DNA from: Bathynomus jamesi
Taxonomy: Eukaryota > Arthropoda > Malacostraca > Isopoda > Cirolanidae
Direction: 5' to 3'
Length of the DNA stretch: 64,000 nt
Assembly (NCBI GenBank): GCA_023014485.1
Contig: JAJOZX010003221.1
Location: forward strand, 310,001 to 374,000
Part shown: positions 1-39,948 of the stretch, piece by piece
Layout of the letters: every line of letters begins with the position of its first letter
How positions within the stretch are numbered: position 1 is the first letter of the stretch
Translations under genes and position numbers: made by a program
Notes under the pieces: model-generated
The model's input: the letters and a program-made list of their open reading frames with translations, nothing else
What the model was told of the DNA's origin: nothing
The model's database searches: none

Positions 1-602
1 TAATTCATCAGGCTTGGGTATAGGATAGCAATCTAGAAGGACGGCTCTATTTGCTGTTAAACGGTAATCCCCGCATAACCGCACGGACTTGTCCGGTTTT
101 AGTACAGGAACTACTGGGGCAGCCCACTTAGCGTGTGTGACTGGTTCAATAATTTTATCTTTTAGCAGCCTGTCAATTTCTAAATCTACCTTCTCCCGCA
201 GTGCATGCGCAATTGAACGAGCCTTACAAAATTTCGGAGTTACATTAGGATCTACTTCTATGCAGACCTGATGGCCTTTTAGGTTGCCTACTTCAGGCCC
301 AAAAATAGAAGAAAACTCCCTTAACAATGTGTCTATGTCAGATGGATATGAAAGTGTATGCACATCTGCCTGACCCCTTGGCAAGATTTTGTCAATTGGC
401 ATTTCCAAAGCATCAATCCAATCACGGCCTAGTAGAGTAGGCCCTTGCTCATCCACCACTAAAAGGGTTAAGGGATGAGACAAAGTTTTCTGGTTAAGTG
501 TAACTGTGACGTATGCTTCTCCACAAATAGGTATTTGTATGTCACCGTACTTCTTCAAAATCGTTTTAGATGCATGTAGTTTAGGTGTGTTTTGAAAATC
601 TT
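1..602 (-). CDS. Pol: protease remainder and N-terminus of reverse transcriptase (partial)
   Basis: After the shift near 600 the minus strand stays open to the window edge. It reads through the protease C-terminal motif LLGRDWIDAL (about 440-410), a linker with FGPEVG, and the first reverse transcriptase block (WAAPVVPVLKPDKSVRLCGDYR region, about 130-65), which in the family binds the template-primer. The YxDD catalytic block, RNase H and integrase lie to the left of the window. No internal stop is seen in this stretch. Confidence 0.75.
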
Positions 603-1586
603 ATCAAAAACTACCTTGGACATGACCGTCCGGGCAGCACCCGTATCCAATTCTAGAGGAACTGTAATTCCATCTAGGCCTACCTCTACAATATATGGGC
701 CTGTATTTTCCCCACTTTGCTGCTCATAGAATAGGTACTCCACTCCAATGTTCGAAGTATTTCCCTTTTGAGGATTTATACTAGAAATGTTAAAATTAGA
801 ATTTTCACCCTTTGTTTTCTTTGAAAAACACACTTTAGCTATGTGGCCTATTTTACTACAGTTTCGGCAAACTGCTTCTTTAAAAGGGCAATCTTTCTTC
901 CAATGGTGTTTTCCACACCCTGTACATGGCTTGGAAGGCTTAGTAGAATTAGTAGGCTTAGTCGTATTCGCCTCATACCTTTTATTTGCCTGTCTAGTAG
1001 GCTCGTTAGGTCTGCCAGGCCTAGAAGATTTAAAGCTATTTACGTGTTGGGCTTTACTACTATGATTTCCAAAAGCTCTAACATCTTTAGCAGCTGCTTC
1101 TCTAGCCGTAGCTATTTCTACAGCCTGACTAAAAGTTAGGTCCTGTATGGCTAATAGGGCTCTCTGGGTAGACTCCTCTTTTAGACCCATTACAAACCTA
1201 TCTCTTAGCATTTCATCTAATTTGTCCCCAAATTTACACGTACGGCTATGGCTTTTTATTCCTGCAACAAACTCTGCAATGTTTTCATTTCCCGTCTGAT
1301 GCCTTGAATAAAATTTGAAACGTTCATAGATGAGAACTACTCGGGGTTTGTAGTGATCGGTTAGGGCCTGTACCAATTCATTATAGGTGCAAGTTTCCGG
1401 TGCTTTAGGAGAAACTAGGTCCATAACTAAACCAAACGTTTTAGGGCCTATTATAGTTAAAAAGGTAGGTACTTTCTTAGCATCCGGAATGGAATTTGCC
1501 TCGAAAAACAACCTCACCCTAGTGGCATAAGCTTCGAAGTCCTCCCCATTGTCTTCGTAGGGGCTTATATGGCCAATCACCGACAT
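555..1586 (-). CDS. Gag polyprotein with CCHC zinc knuckles and start of protease
   Basis: A 343-residue frame. The N-terminal two thirds is a retrotransposon gag domain (YERFKFYSRHQ and FVMGLKEE motifs) that forms the particle shell. Two nucleic-acid-binding zinc knuckles follow at about residues 218-250 (CTGCGKHHWKKDC and CRNCSKIGHIAKVC). The C-terminus enters the aspartic protease with active-site LDTGAA at about residue 313. The frame then stops after LKRF, while the homologous continuation (KLHASK, KKYGDIQIP) is open in a neighbouring frame, so there is a one-base frameshift close to 600. It could be a programmed gag-pol shift, but it falls inside the protease, which makes a mutation more likely. 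The ATG at 1586-1584 is the first in frame after the leader. Confidence 0.8.
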   Translation of the reverse strand: MSVIGHISPYEDNGEDFEAYATRVRLFFEANSIPDAKKVPTFLTIIGPKTFGLVMDLVSPKAPETCTYNELVQALTDHYKPRVVLIYERFKFYSRHQTGNENIAEFVAGIKSHSRTCKFGDKLDEMLRDRFVMGLKEESTQRALLAIQDLTFSQAVEIATAREAAAKDVRAFGNHSSKAQHVNSFKSSRPGRPNEPTRQANKRYEANTTKPTNSTKPSKPCTGCGKHHWKKDCPFKEAVCRNCSKIGHIAKVCFSKKTKGENSNFNISSINPQKGNTSNIGVEYLFYEQQSGENTGPYIVEVGLDGITVPLELDTGAARTVMSKVVFDKIFKTHLNYMHLKRF

Positions 1587-1654
1587 GCTAGAGCAAAACC
1601 GAATTAGACCAACTCACGTGAAGTAGGTTAGGTTAGGTTTAAATTTGGTCTAGT

Positions 1655-1985
1655 TACTGAATAGTGAATTTTATTAGAGTTAGGGCTGAATAGTGAATTG
1701 TATTAGAGTTAGGGCTGAGTAAGAATTAGTTTTAGAGTTAGGGCTGAGTAGAAATTAGTTTTAGAGTTAGGGCTGAGTAGGAATTAGTTTTAGAATTAGG
1801 GCGGCGGGACCTACGCTATAGTACGGTAGCTTCCCCACACAAACAAACCAAATCGGACGACCCACTAGTCTGCATCCAATTTTCCAAACAACCACTTGAA
1901 CCCAATAAGCCAAATTAACCCAATAAGCCAAATTAACCCAATGAGCCAAATTTAACCCAATGAACAAAATTTAACCAAATGAGCC
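1655..1985. repeat. Short tandem repeats in the retrotransposon leader
   Basis: Two degenerate tandem blocks lie between LTR and gag. The first (about 1670-1800) repeats a roughly 36-39-bp unit containing TTAGGGCTGAGTAG and GAATTAGTTTTAGAG. The second (about 1895-1985) repeats a 15-17-bp unit around AACCCAATGAGCCAAATT. Neither codes for protein. Confidence 0.7.
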
Positions 1986-2007
1986 AAATCCCATCCTCGT
2001 CGCCAAA

Positions 2008-2410
2008 TGTGATAGCGTGGGGTAGACACCCCAGTTAGGTTACTTAGGTTCTAGCAAACAATCAAAAGCACTTACCGGTGCGTTGAATTAGGTATTCCTT
2101 GAAGCCTACCTAACTCTCTCTTACATTACCAAATTAGAAGCTATAGACATTACCCCTAACTATACTTAAGTACGAACAACTTCCTACCCGATTTGTTACC
2201 TTAGATTCATCACCTAATTTTACTCAGCACCAAAGATTAGGTCAGATAGGAAAAAACATGTCAAGGCCAGACCGAAGCAATACGAACAGCCCGTTCGTTG
2301 TTTATGGCTTCGTCTTGCCATTCAGCTTAGATTTAGTGATATTTACTCTTTAGTGACTTTTAGACTATATACATATATATATACATACACGTCACCTCAC
2401 GTGCACTGCA
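2008..2410 (-). repeat. 5' LTR of the Ty3-like element
   Basis: On the minus strand it begins TGCAGTGCACGTGAGG and ends CGCTATCACA, giving TG...CA termini and about 403 bp. Directly after the CA comes the primer-binding-site-like segment. The partner LTR is outside the window, so the ends are inferred from the terminal dinucleotides and from the abrupt end of the interrupted exon at 2411. Confidence 0.65.
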
Positions 2411-3478
2411 AAAAACTTGCGAAATTCTTCCTCTCGTTTCCTATACCAGGAGAATGTTGTTCCCGGAGCCAGCAAGTTGTCCTCTCGAAGTCGTGAGCCC
2501 AAGATCTCGGCAGCTAATATGGAAAGTCCTAAATCCCTGGTAAGATCATTAAGTTTGGCCTGGTTGAGAGGCCTCGGCTCATTTGAAGCGGTATTTTGAG
2601 GTATATACGACTGGGACTGGTCATTGGCATTGGTCATTGATTCATCATCAGAATCATCGAAGTCCAGGGTTTGAGGTGGGTCGGGTATTGGAATTCCAGG
2701 ACCATGGGTACAGGTCTCATAGCAGAAGGAATGTCAGGGTATACAACAATGTGTTTATTCTTCTTGTTAACTCCTGAAACTAGAAACACAGAAACATGGA
2801 TATAAAACTTGCATATGAAATAGAAGCAGCATTCAGACAGTGGCGGCTCGTGAGGGAAGGCTGCGGTCTGTAAGATATGAAATAGGTCGATGGAGTCTGT
2901 ATATTTTCTTTCTTTTTCATTCATATTGTCCCTTCGGGGACAATATGAATGAAAAAGAAAGAAAATATACAATCATTGTATATGTAAATGTAATTTGTAT
3001 AACAATATGTATGTGTAAATGTATTTTCTATAACAATATGTATATGTAAATGTATGATTACCATTATGGTGAATATTATGCTATATATGGTGAATATTAC
3101 ATTATGGTGAATATTATGTCAAGTTTCATACGAGGATTTCAAAATATTTAAGAAAAATAAATTTATAAGCCCACCTTGGAGGTTTGTCATGCAGAAATAG
3201 CAATCTGTCACGTGATCCTTTCCTTCTCTCCAAATCATGGGAATTCCAAAAGGCAAAGATTTCGCTCTGCCTTTGCTCCATCTTCTCAAATTTTCAATGC
3301 ACGTCTTGCAGCACATATGAGGGGCGAAATTTTTGTCCTGGTCCCCTAGCTTAATTCCAAAGTATGCTCTATACATTGTCTTCACAAATTTAGTGATTTG
3401 GGACTGGTTATTTGGCATGGTAACCGTCCCACATATGTAGCAGAATCTATTGGGATCATTTTTACACGCTCTATTCAT
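2411..3478 (-). pseudogene. Two-exon fragment of a multicopy metazoan protein family, truncated by the LTR element
   Basis: Exon A (3478-3175) starts ATG and encodes a cysteine-rich module (CYICGTVTMP, HMCCKTCIENLR, WREGKDHVTDCYFC). It ends at a good donor (CAAG|GTGGGC). Exon B (2773-2411) follows an acceptor TTTCAG and carries VVYPDIPSAMRPVP, then, after a one-base shift near 2703, an acidic stretch (DFDDSDDES) and LNDLTRDLGLSILAAEILGS. From memory, this combination recurs as uncharacterised multicopy proteins in cnidarian, aphid and other invertebrate genomes, and is probably transposon-associated; no function is known to me. The frame is cut in mid-domain by the LTR at 2410, so this copy cannot be complete. 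Confidence 0.6.
2899..2970. repeat. Perfect 34-bp inverted repeat with TTCG loop
   Basis: Arms 2899-2932 and 2937-2970 are perfectly complementary over 34 bp, closing as GTCCC-TTCG-GGGAC, a C(UUCG)G tetraloop in plus-strand RNA. It lies in the intron of the interrupted two-exon gene. A transposon-end-like CAGTGGCGGCTCGTG starts at 2839, just upstream. It could be the core of a foldback MITE. Confidence 0.85.
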
Positions 3479-3806
3479 TATGAAATATTTTATCTATATG
3501 CCTGAAAAGTAAAAAAAGATATTATACAAGTGAAACAAGTGATGATAGATGTTACTGTTCCAATTCCGCTTTGACAAAATCACGAAAAATTCTATTTTAC
3601 TTATGAGGCCATAGCCGGATAATCTGAGCTGATTGAGAAAAACGGATTGCAGATTCGAAATCAGCAGGAAAGACTCTATAAGAATCACTTACAAAACCCT
3701 TGACAGCAAAATTGATGCATACCAGTGTTATTTATGTTAATAGCTTTACTTAAAGTACATCCACTAGATTCTTGGGAGAATCCTACACCTTTTCTAATGT
3801 CAGTCT
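3479..3806. other. No recognisable feature
   Basis: AT-rich sequence upstream of the truncated two-exon gene. The short open frame here (3494-3688, minus) shows no domain, and I found no inverted ends. Confidence 0.5.
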
Positions 3807-4046
3807 TTATTTTTTAATCTTAATGATTAGGTTTGTAAACTCGTTTACAATGGCCTCAGTCTGTCCTCTTGTCCCTCTCTGAAAAATGTCATTGCTACCA
3901 ACATGTACAATGATAAGGCAACTTTTACTCTTAATGTTAATGTTATTTAATTCCCGATTTGTGGCACCTGAAAAATATCTGTTTTCTCTTGGTCTCGTGT
4001 TTTCCTCAGAAAAAGTCCATTTGATGTCTGACCAGAGAATCCCCAA
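3807..4046 (-). pseudogene. SGNH-esterase fragment of a CR1/L2-type ORF1
   Basis: The 79-residue frame contains CLIIVHVGSNDIFQRGTRGQ, matching the GxND block of SGNH esterases found in ORF1 of CR1-type LINEs. The same block occurs in the fuller CR1 at 11736-12737 as IHVGGNDIKGKHSEEI. No start, GDS block or zinc finger is present, so this is a relic of a second, diverged element. Confidence 0.55.
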
Positions 4047-4186
4047 TCAAAAAGGACTTCTCCCAGGGCCAGATTAACCATTAGGTTAATAGGGCTGTAG
4101 CCTTAGGCTCTCGAGTTTAGGCACTAATTTTTATATTATAAACTCTAAATCTTTGTCACAAAGGTGGTTAAGTAATATCATATATA

Positions 4187-4594
4187 AGGTGACCAGATTT
4201 TCTGGAGTTAAAAGCGGGACATCTCTTGAATAATGAATAGAAAATATTGCGCTCGCTTACTTCCAATAGTCTACTGGTATAAAATAGGTTGTAACATAAA
4301 ATTATATATACTGAATGCACAAAAATCATAATTAACAAAACGTAATTAACAAAAAATTATTTATAGTTCAGAATAATATCGTACCTTTCATATTTTTGTA
4401 TACATGTATTTGCTTCACGGCAGAAAAAGTTCGTTAAAGTCATATTGCTTACAGGTAGTAATTTTGATAAATGTCCCACTTTGATAAAGCAGGACATTTA
4501 AGTTTATCACCTTCCAAAGCGGGACTCGCGTCCCCTAAAGTTTTTAGGGGACAGCAGGACATATAGCTCAAAAGCAGGACGTCTGGTCAGCTTA
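4187..4594. mobile_element. MITE with AAGSTGACCAGA ends
   Basis: The left end reads AAGGTGACCAGATTTTC (from 4186/4187) and the right end, reversed, AAGCTGACCAGACGTCC. The flanks repeat ATCATATATA (4177-4186 and 4595-4604), a target duplication of 8-10 bp that fits hAT-like insertion. The interior has GGGACA/TGTCC-rich inverted segments and no coding capacity. Confidence 0.65.
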
Positions 4595-4604
4595 ATCATA
4601 TATA

Positions 4605-5278
4605 ACTGCATAATTATATCTTCAGAGGTGGAAAATAAGAGTTTTTTAGTGTTAGTTAAGAGTTTTTATGTCATTATATCTAATGGTGTATTATTGTCGA
4701 TATGTATGCATGATTTTCATTCATTTTTGTATGATTGGTTATGTAGGCTACTTCAGTTGCTATATAAAGAGTTAATTAGCTGACTTATGTTAATTAGCTG
4801 ACTTGAAATTTACATTTTACAAAATTTGATTCTAAAATATAGCTTATGACATGGATAATCTTGATAGGGCCAAGTGGTTTCATGTTTTAGAAATGTAATG
4901 TAATGTTAAGTAATGTAATGAGATAATTACAGTCAGAATGAAATTTTAAGGCAAATACTTTTTTTATTTGTCAATACATACAGTTCTATCAAATTTGTGT
5001 TTTGCTTGTGTAACTCCGACCAGCTAAGCAGCAATGATGTCATGTAAAACGGTGTGAGACACATGAGTGCAAATTTATCTGGTGAATATTTTCCCTACAG
5101 TTAAAAATATGTTCAACCCTGATAAAGGCAACACTAATTTAGTCTCTAAAAATTTCATGTGTCCTTTTGGTTTTGTATAGGTTGATTTGAGACAGTTGCA
5201 GTGTTAGTAAATAAAGTTATTTCAGTTTTTTTCGTGTTGGCCTGTTTGCTTTTAATTAATAATTAAAGAAAAATCAAG
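4605..5278. promoter_or_regulatory. Presumed RpS3 upstream and 5' UTR region
   Basis: This AT-rich stretch precedes the RpS3 start codon and must contain the promoter if exon 1 is assigned correctly. The only polypyrimidine start resembling a ribosomal-protein TCT initiator is the T/C run around 5222-5235 (TTTTTTTCGTG), which is weak. I see no convincing TATA box and cannot place the transcription start. Confidence 0.3.
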
Positions 5279-35377
<30,099 letters not shown>

Positions 35378-35428
35378 AAGAATGAAATTGAAGTGAAATT
35401 GGTTTTATTTTTAATCCTCAAGGTCCTC

Positions 35429-35434
35429 AATAAA
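35429..35434 (+). promoter_or_regulatory. RpS3 polyadenylation signal AATAAA
   Basis: Canonical hexamer 52 bp after the RpS3 stop codon, giving a very short 3' UTR as is usual for ribosomal protein genes. Confidence 0.75.
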
Positions 35435-35681
35435 TAGTCTAAGAACTACTTCCCATGAGGATATCCTCAGGGATTAGGTGTTATCTTTCGTGAAAAGGTT
35501 GAAGATACAGTTGTGCTCATTATTCTTAGGACACTCAACAACAGATAGCGACACCTGGCATATTATATTTTGTGTGTAGCTACTACAAATGGTTAACATT
35601 TTATGAATGAATCTGGGGTTTAGTGAGAACATTGATTGAGAGAGAGTGCGCGCTCTTGCTTTAGGACCATATCTACAAGTA

Positions 35682-36093
35682 CAGGGTGGGCCGTAAGTTT
35701 CCATACATAGGAAAAATAAACATTTTTTTATGGACAACCATTTTTATTTATATAATATGCTCTACATGGTTGCCATTGTTTTGAAAACACATTTCAATAC
35801 GTGTTCCCCACTGTTGATGAACACGCATTAGCACAGTTGACGTTATGCTTGTAATGGCGTTGGTGATACGTTCCTTTAGATGATTTATGTCTCGTATCTT
35901 TTCCTGATACACCATGGCCTTCAAGTGCCCCCAAAGATAGAAATCAAGGGGGGTGAGATCTGGGGATCTGGGAGGCCACTCCACAGGACCAATTCAATTC
36001 GTTGCTCTCGTCAAACGCATATTCTTAGGGTATCTGAAACATAAAAACAAACGTTTAATTTTTCCTATGTATGGAAACTTACGGCCCACCCTG
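35682..36093 (-). mobile_element. Deleted mariner element, TSD TA
   Basis: Ends CAGGGTGGGCCGTAAGTTTC and its exact inverse, extended by CATACATAGGAAAAAT. TA at 35680-35681 and 36094-36095. Carries only the C-terminal part of a transposase. Located 250 bp downstream of the RpS3 polyadenylation signal. Confidence 0.9.
35748..35984 (-). pseudogene. Mariner transposase C-terminal fragment
   Basis: Reads MEWPPRSPDLTPLDFYLWGH, the WPP.SPDLxPxDF(Y/F)LW block containing the third catalytic acidic position of mariner-type transposases, then HLKERITNAI and FQNNGNHVEHII at the normal C-terminus. The N-terminal HTH and first two catalytic Asp are absent. Confidence 0.85.
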
Positions 36094-36261
36094 TAATTAT
36101 TATATATTAATAAGTGTGTGGTTGGCCGTGATATAGTAGTGGTGGTGCTAATGTGTCTTTAGAGCATAATTATTTGCATTCATCACTGGTTTACATATTA
36201 CTAAGGAAATAAACTAAATTCAAGAGGGGATATATATAAACAAGGGGAATGTCAATGACAT

Positions 36262-38643
36262 TTGCAGCGTTTCCATCCCAAAATTTTAGAAGTTGTCATT
36301 GAGAAAGATGGTAATAAAAACCTTCCAACTACTTCAAAGTTAACAAAAGATCAGAAATCTACTGAATGACAAGCACCACTTACAAGATTCTTTACTACAG
36401 ACAAAGTTACCGTAACAATGACCACAGAAAAGTTCAAGAAGCACATCATCGAACTGGTGGTAAGAAATGGTGTAGCCTTATCTTTATTTTCACAACCAGC
36501 CTTTCTAGGCCTAAATGGAGAAATGGCCAAGAAACTTGGAGTTTCTCTGGAAAGACAAAGTATCAGAAAAATTATAGTTGAAGAAGCCACAAATAAAAAG
36601 GAAGAACTTCAAAGAACTTTTAAGGGATGCTTCATGCTTATTAAAATGGATGCAGCCACGCGTCATAGTTAACTATTTTGGTATTATTCTACTATTACAC
36701 CCGTCTAACGTCCAGCAATTATTATATGTTCATTAAGTAGATTTTTTAATTCTAAGACACTTTCCTTCTATAGCATTTCCGTCGCAAATGCTTCGTTTTC
36801 GAGATATAAACATTTTTTTGGTGTGTATCTAGTGTGTGTTCGTATGTTCATTTGTGTGTGCGTACATTCATTTGTGTGTTCATTACATGTCTGCCCAATC
36901 ACTGTGCTCCATCCATTTCAAATTTGAATTACTTTCCTACCGGAATGGAACACTCATTCAGAAGTACATTAGGCCTGGCTCTGTGATTTATAGTGATTCC
37001 TGGGCTGCCTACAAGACTATAAGTGATTTAGGTTAGGTCAGGTCAATTTTGAAGGTGAAATTTGTTTTTCCTATGGTTTTTGATGTTTTAAATGAATCTG
37101 ACCTTCAAAACCGTCGGAAATTACTCGTTTTCGATTGCCGGTTGGGGGGAGGGGGGTATCTCAAAAATGAGTCATTTCCAACGGTTTTGAAGGTCAGATT
37201 CGTTCAAAAAACATCAAAAACCATAGGAAAAACATAAATTTCACCTCGAAAGGGAGACAGGTGTAATACTGTACATTTACCACTATTTTGCCATCAATGC
37301 TAGATTTGTTGATGAAAACAATAAAATGGTAACTTGGACATTGGGAGTAAAGGACACCGAGGCGCATCATGACAGCGACTATCTTCAGAAGTTAGTGGAG
37401 GAAGTTTTACGAGACTTTGTAATTAAGAAAGAGCAGATTCTATGTATTGTCACAGATAATGCTTCAAACATGCTAAGCACGATAGAAAAGCTGAATAAAG
37501 TTGAAGAAAGTGGCTAATGAAGATGACATTCCTGAAACTGATTCTCAAACAGAACAGAGCGATGAAATTTTAGATGATATTGTTGAAGAAGCATCTAAGC
37601 TCTTTCTAATCCAATATATGCGTTGTGTTGTACATACATTGCAGCTAGCAATAAGAGATGGATTGAAAGATTGCCATGCAGCTACTCTGATAGGCAAGTT
37701 GAGGCAAGTAGCCACTGCAGCCAGGACCTCTAAAATTGATGCTATTATCCAGAGACGTGCAGGAAAGGGAGCTATTTTGGACCAAGCAACACGTTGGGGG
37801 AGCACGTATATGATGATTAAGCATTTGCTTGATCTAAAACCCTTCCTAGAAGACATTGATAATCCCAATGTTTCACTAACTGAAATTCAATGGAGGGAGG
37901 TTACACAATTAGAAGCTCTGCTTACTCACCCTTATACTGTCACCAAAAAGTTGCAAGCAGAGGATTTAACTCCTGGTACATTCCTATAGGAATGGAAAAA
38001 TTTATTATTTTGTCTATCCCAAACTGGAGGATTAATTGCTGATGGAATTGTATCCTCAATGAAGAAAAGAGGGTCTGCTACTGGAAAATGAGATCTTATT
38101 AGCTGCTGTCTACATAGATCCAATGAACCGAATTTTGTTGACTGAAGAACAAATTGCTAAAGCAAAAGAGGCCCTCTGCGAGGTTGCAATTCACATAAAA
38201 GGGCTATTACCTGAAAATCCTGAACCACAGGATGAAGATATGAGTAGTAAGTCCCTCTCATCCTCTTCAAATGATGAAGAATTAGACTTTCAAAAATATT
38301 TAGACAAAATTGAATGCTCAAAAGCAAAGGTCACTGTCACTGCTTAAACGTGCATAGGCAACCTTTTGATGTTAAACTAATGAAATTTAAGCAAGATTTT
38401 TTTGATTGCCTAAAAGAAGTCGAAAAATATGACCACTCATCTAAACTGACAATACAAGAAGTCATCCCCGCATATCCAGAGATTTTAAGAGATACAGCTA
38501 TGATAGTAACAGCCATGCCACCCACTCAGGTCAGTGTGGAGAGACTGTTTTCCGCACTGAAAATAATTAAATCAGATTTAAGGGCTTCAATGAAAGAGGA
38601 TCTGGCAGAAGCAGTTCTGTTCCTAAGAACAAGTTATTCGTAA
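36262..38643 (+). pseudogene. hAT transposase, multiply broken
   Basis: Collinear pieces: 36418-36672 (LSLFSQPAFLGLNGEM; first Asp in LIKMDAATRH), Merlin insertion, 37326-37517 (VTWTLGVKDTEAHHDS, ILCIVTDNASNM with second Asp), 37501-37989 (RCVVHTLQLAIRDGL, CxxH-like; TRWGSTYMMIKHLL), 38123-38347 and 38314-38643 (hAT C-terminal dimerisation region: YPEILRDTAMIVTAMPPTQV, SVERLFSALKIIKSDLRASM). At least three frameshifts or stops. An upstream BED finger is not visible. Confidence 0.85.
36680..37281 (+). mobile_element. Merlin element inside hAT transposase, TSD ACTATTTT
   Basis: Left end GGTATTATTCTACTATTACA and inverted right end GGTAAATGTACAGTATTACA share GGTA and TATTACACC(C/T)GTCT. An exact 8-bp duplication ACTATTTT is at 36672-36679 and 37282-37289; removing the element rejoins the hAT frame. 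The interior holds a transposase fragment (36925-37035: GTLIQKYIRPGSVIYSDSWA, AYKTISDLG), a GGTTAGGTCAGGTCA run and a foldback repeat (37060-37238) with GGTGAAATTT ends. Confidence 0.82.
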
Positions 38644-39021
38644 ATTTTAGATTTTCACCCTTGGCCTTAGTTTAATAAATTTTGCAGGAATACTTTTATA
38701 TTTTTTATTGCATTTAATGAAATTTTTATTTTGTCAGTCTTAAATTTTTTTTTTTTTGTTTTATGCTCAATGAATTTTTTTTTCATAAATAAAAAAGCCA
38801 TAATGGCATCGCTACAACCATTAGACTCAAACTTTGCAGGTTATGGGTTTAAAAAGTAGCCTGATGATTCACGTGGTGGTGATGAAATGCCTCTTGTGTA
38901 ATTATCATCATAGCAGATTTAGAATTAATATACCTTCAGAGTTGGAGTCAGAGTCAGAGTCAGATTGACAAAAAATTGAGGAGTCGGAGTCAGTTTTTTA
39001 TGTGCTGACTCCACAGCCCTG

Positions 39022-39890
39022 TTAGATACACCAGTCTTTCCTTATATGTCAATTGTCTTAGAGATGTAATCATTCTTGTTGCTTGTTTCTGTACTTTTTC
39101 CAGTTTTTCAATATCTTGTATCAAATAGGGACTATTAAATTGAATTCAGTATTCAAGGAGGGGTCTCACATATGAAATGTATAGTTGCTTTATAATACAG
39201 TCAACCCTCGACTTACGTAATTAATCCATTCCGAGATGAGTTACTTAACTCGAAAATGATGTAAGTCGAATCCCAAAGTACATGTAAATTGGGTAATCCA
39301 TTCCAGGACCCCCAAAAAAGTATTGAAAATAATAAAATAATAAATTTTTTTTATAAAAACAGTGTATATAAACAGAATTATAATGGTAATTAATAATTAT
39401 TATTAAGAAACACCATCTGTAAAAGAAAATACATATTAAAAATTAATAATAAAAAATTAATTTAGACTTACATTTGAGAGAGTTATATAATGCACAGTAA
39501 AAATAACAATGAAATAACATGAAATACCTGGCATCCTGCCAGTGAGTGGTTACGCACTGCATTTGCGATTGTGCAGCTATTACGCAACACGAAATAATTA
39601 CGTAAGACAAATCAATTACAGTCAATGGGGGGGGCTTCTCATAACTTGAAATTACATAAGATGGTGATGACCTAAGTCGAGGGTCAACTGTATTGGGTGA
39701 TTTGTATTCAATGTGTGTGTGCATGAGATTGAGTCTAGCATTTGCTTTATTTCTGATTTCCATAGAGTGATTTGAGGGTTTAAGTTCATTAGTCACAGTG
39801 ACACCCGTGTCTCTCTTTATCATCATTTTTAATCCAAATTCCATTCATATTGTATTCAAATTCTGGATTTTTTGGCCCAGTATGCATAGT
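39022..39890 (-). pseudogene. CR1 3' fragment interrupted by Tigger MITE
   Basis: 39022-39197 and 39691-39890 align almost base for base with 8980-9345 of the main CR1 (C-terminal reverse transcriptase, ARLNLMHTHIEYKS region). Similarity is high, implying a recently active CR1 family. Confidence 0.85.
39198..39690. mobile_element. Tigger-type MITE, 493 bp
   Basis: Ends CAGTCAACCCTCGACTTACG and, inverted, CAGTTGACCCTCGACTTAGG, with TA on both sides (39196-39197, 39691-39692). Non-coding. The uninterrupted CR1 at 9140-9160 shows the empty site. Confidence 0.88.
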
Positions 39891-39948
39891 GTTGTATGCT
39901 TGAAGGTTAAAATTCATTGGATAACCCCTCAGACCATATATATATATA

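Larger units (their letters stand above)
1..2410 (-). mobile_element. Ty3/gypsy-like LTR retrotransposon, 5' part
   Basis: Read on the minus strand, the element starts with an LTR (2410-2008), followed by a primer-binding-site-like TGGCGACGAGGATGGGA, a repeat-rich leader, gag with two zinc knuckles, an aspartic protease and the start of reverse transcriptase, which runs off the left edge. The 3' LTR and the rest of pol lie outside the window. The right boundary is sharp: reading frame of another gene ends exactly where the LTR begins at 2410. The gag frame is long and open and pol is open apart from one shift near 600, so the copy is fairly young. Clade is not determined; the gag/knuckle/protease order is typical of Ty3/gypsy. 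Confidence 0.82.
36262..39021 (+). mobile_element. hAT transposon, left end missing, split by Merlin
   Basis: The transposase region (36262-38643) is followed by a 3' region ending at CCACAGCCCTG (39021), whose inverse CAGGGCTGTGGAGTCAG is a typical hAT end. The next 8 bp, TTAGATAC, begin CR1 sequence, so the element had inserted into a CR1 copy. No matching left end is found upstream. Confidence 0.75.

Noticed and set aside
2634..3049. Open frames across the hairpin (2634-2972 minus, 2840-3049 plus)
   Set aside because: The frames share the palindromic sequence and are not conserved. Only the exon part downstream of the acceptor at 2774 is meaningful.
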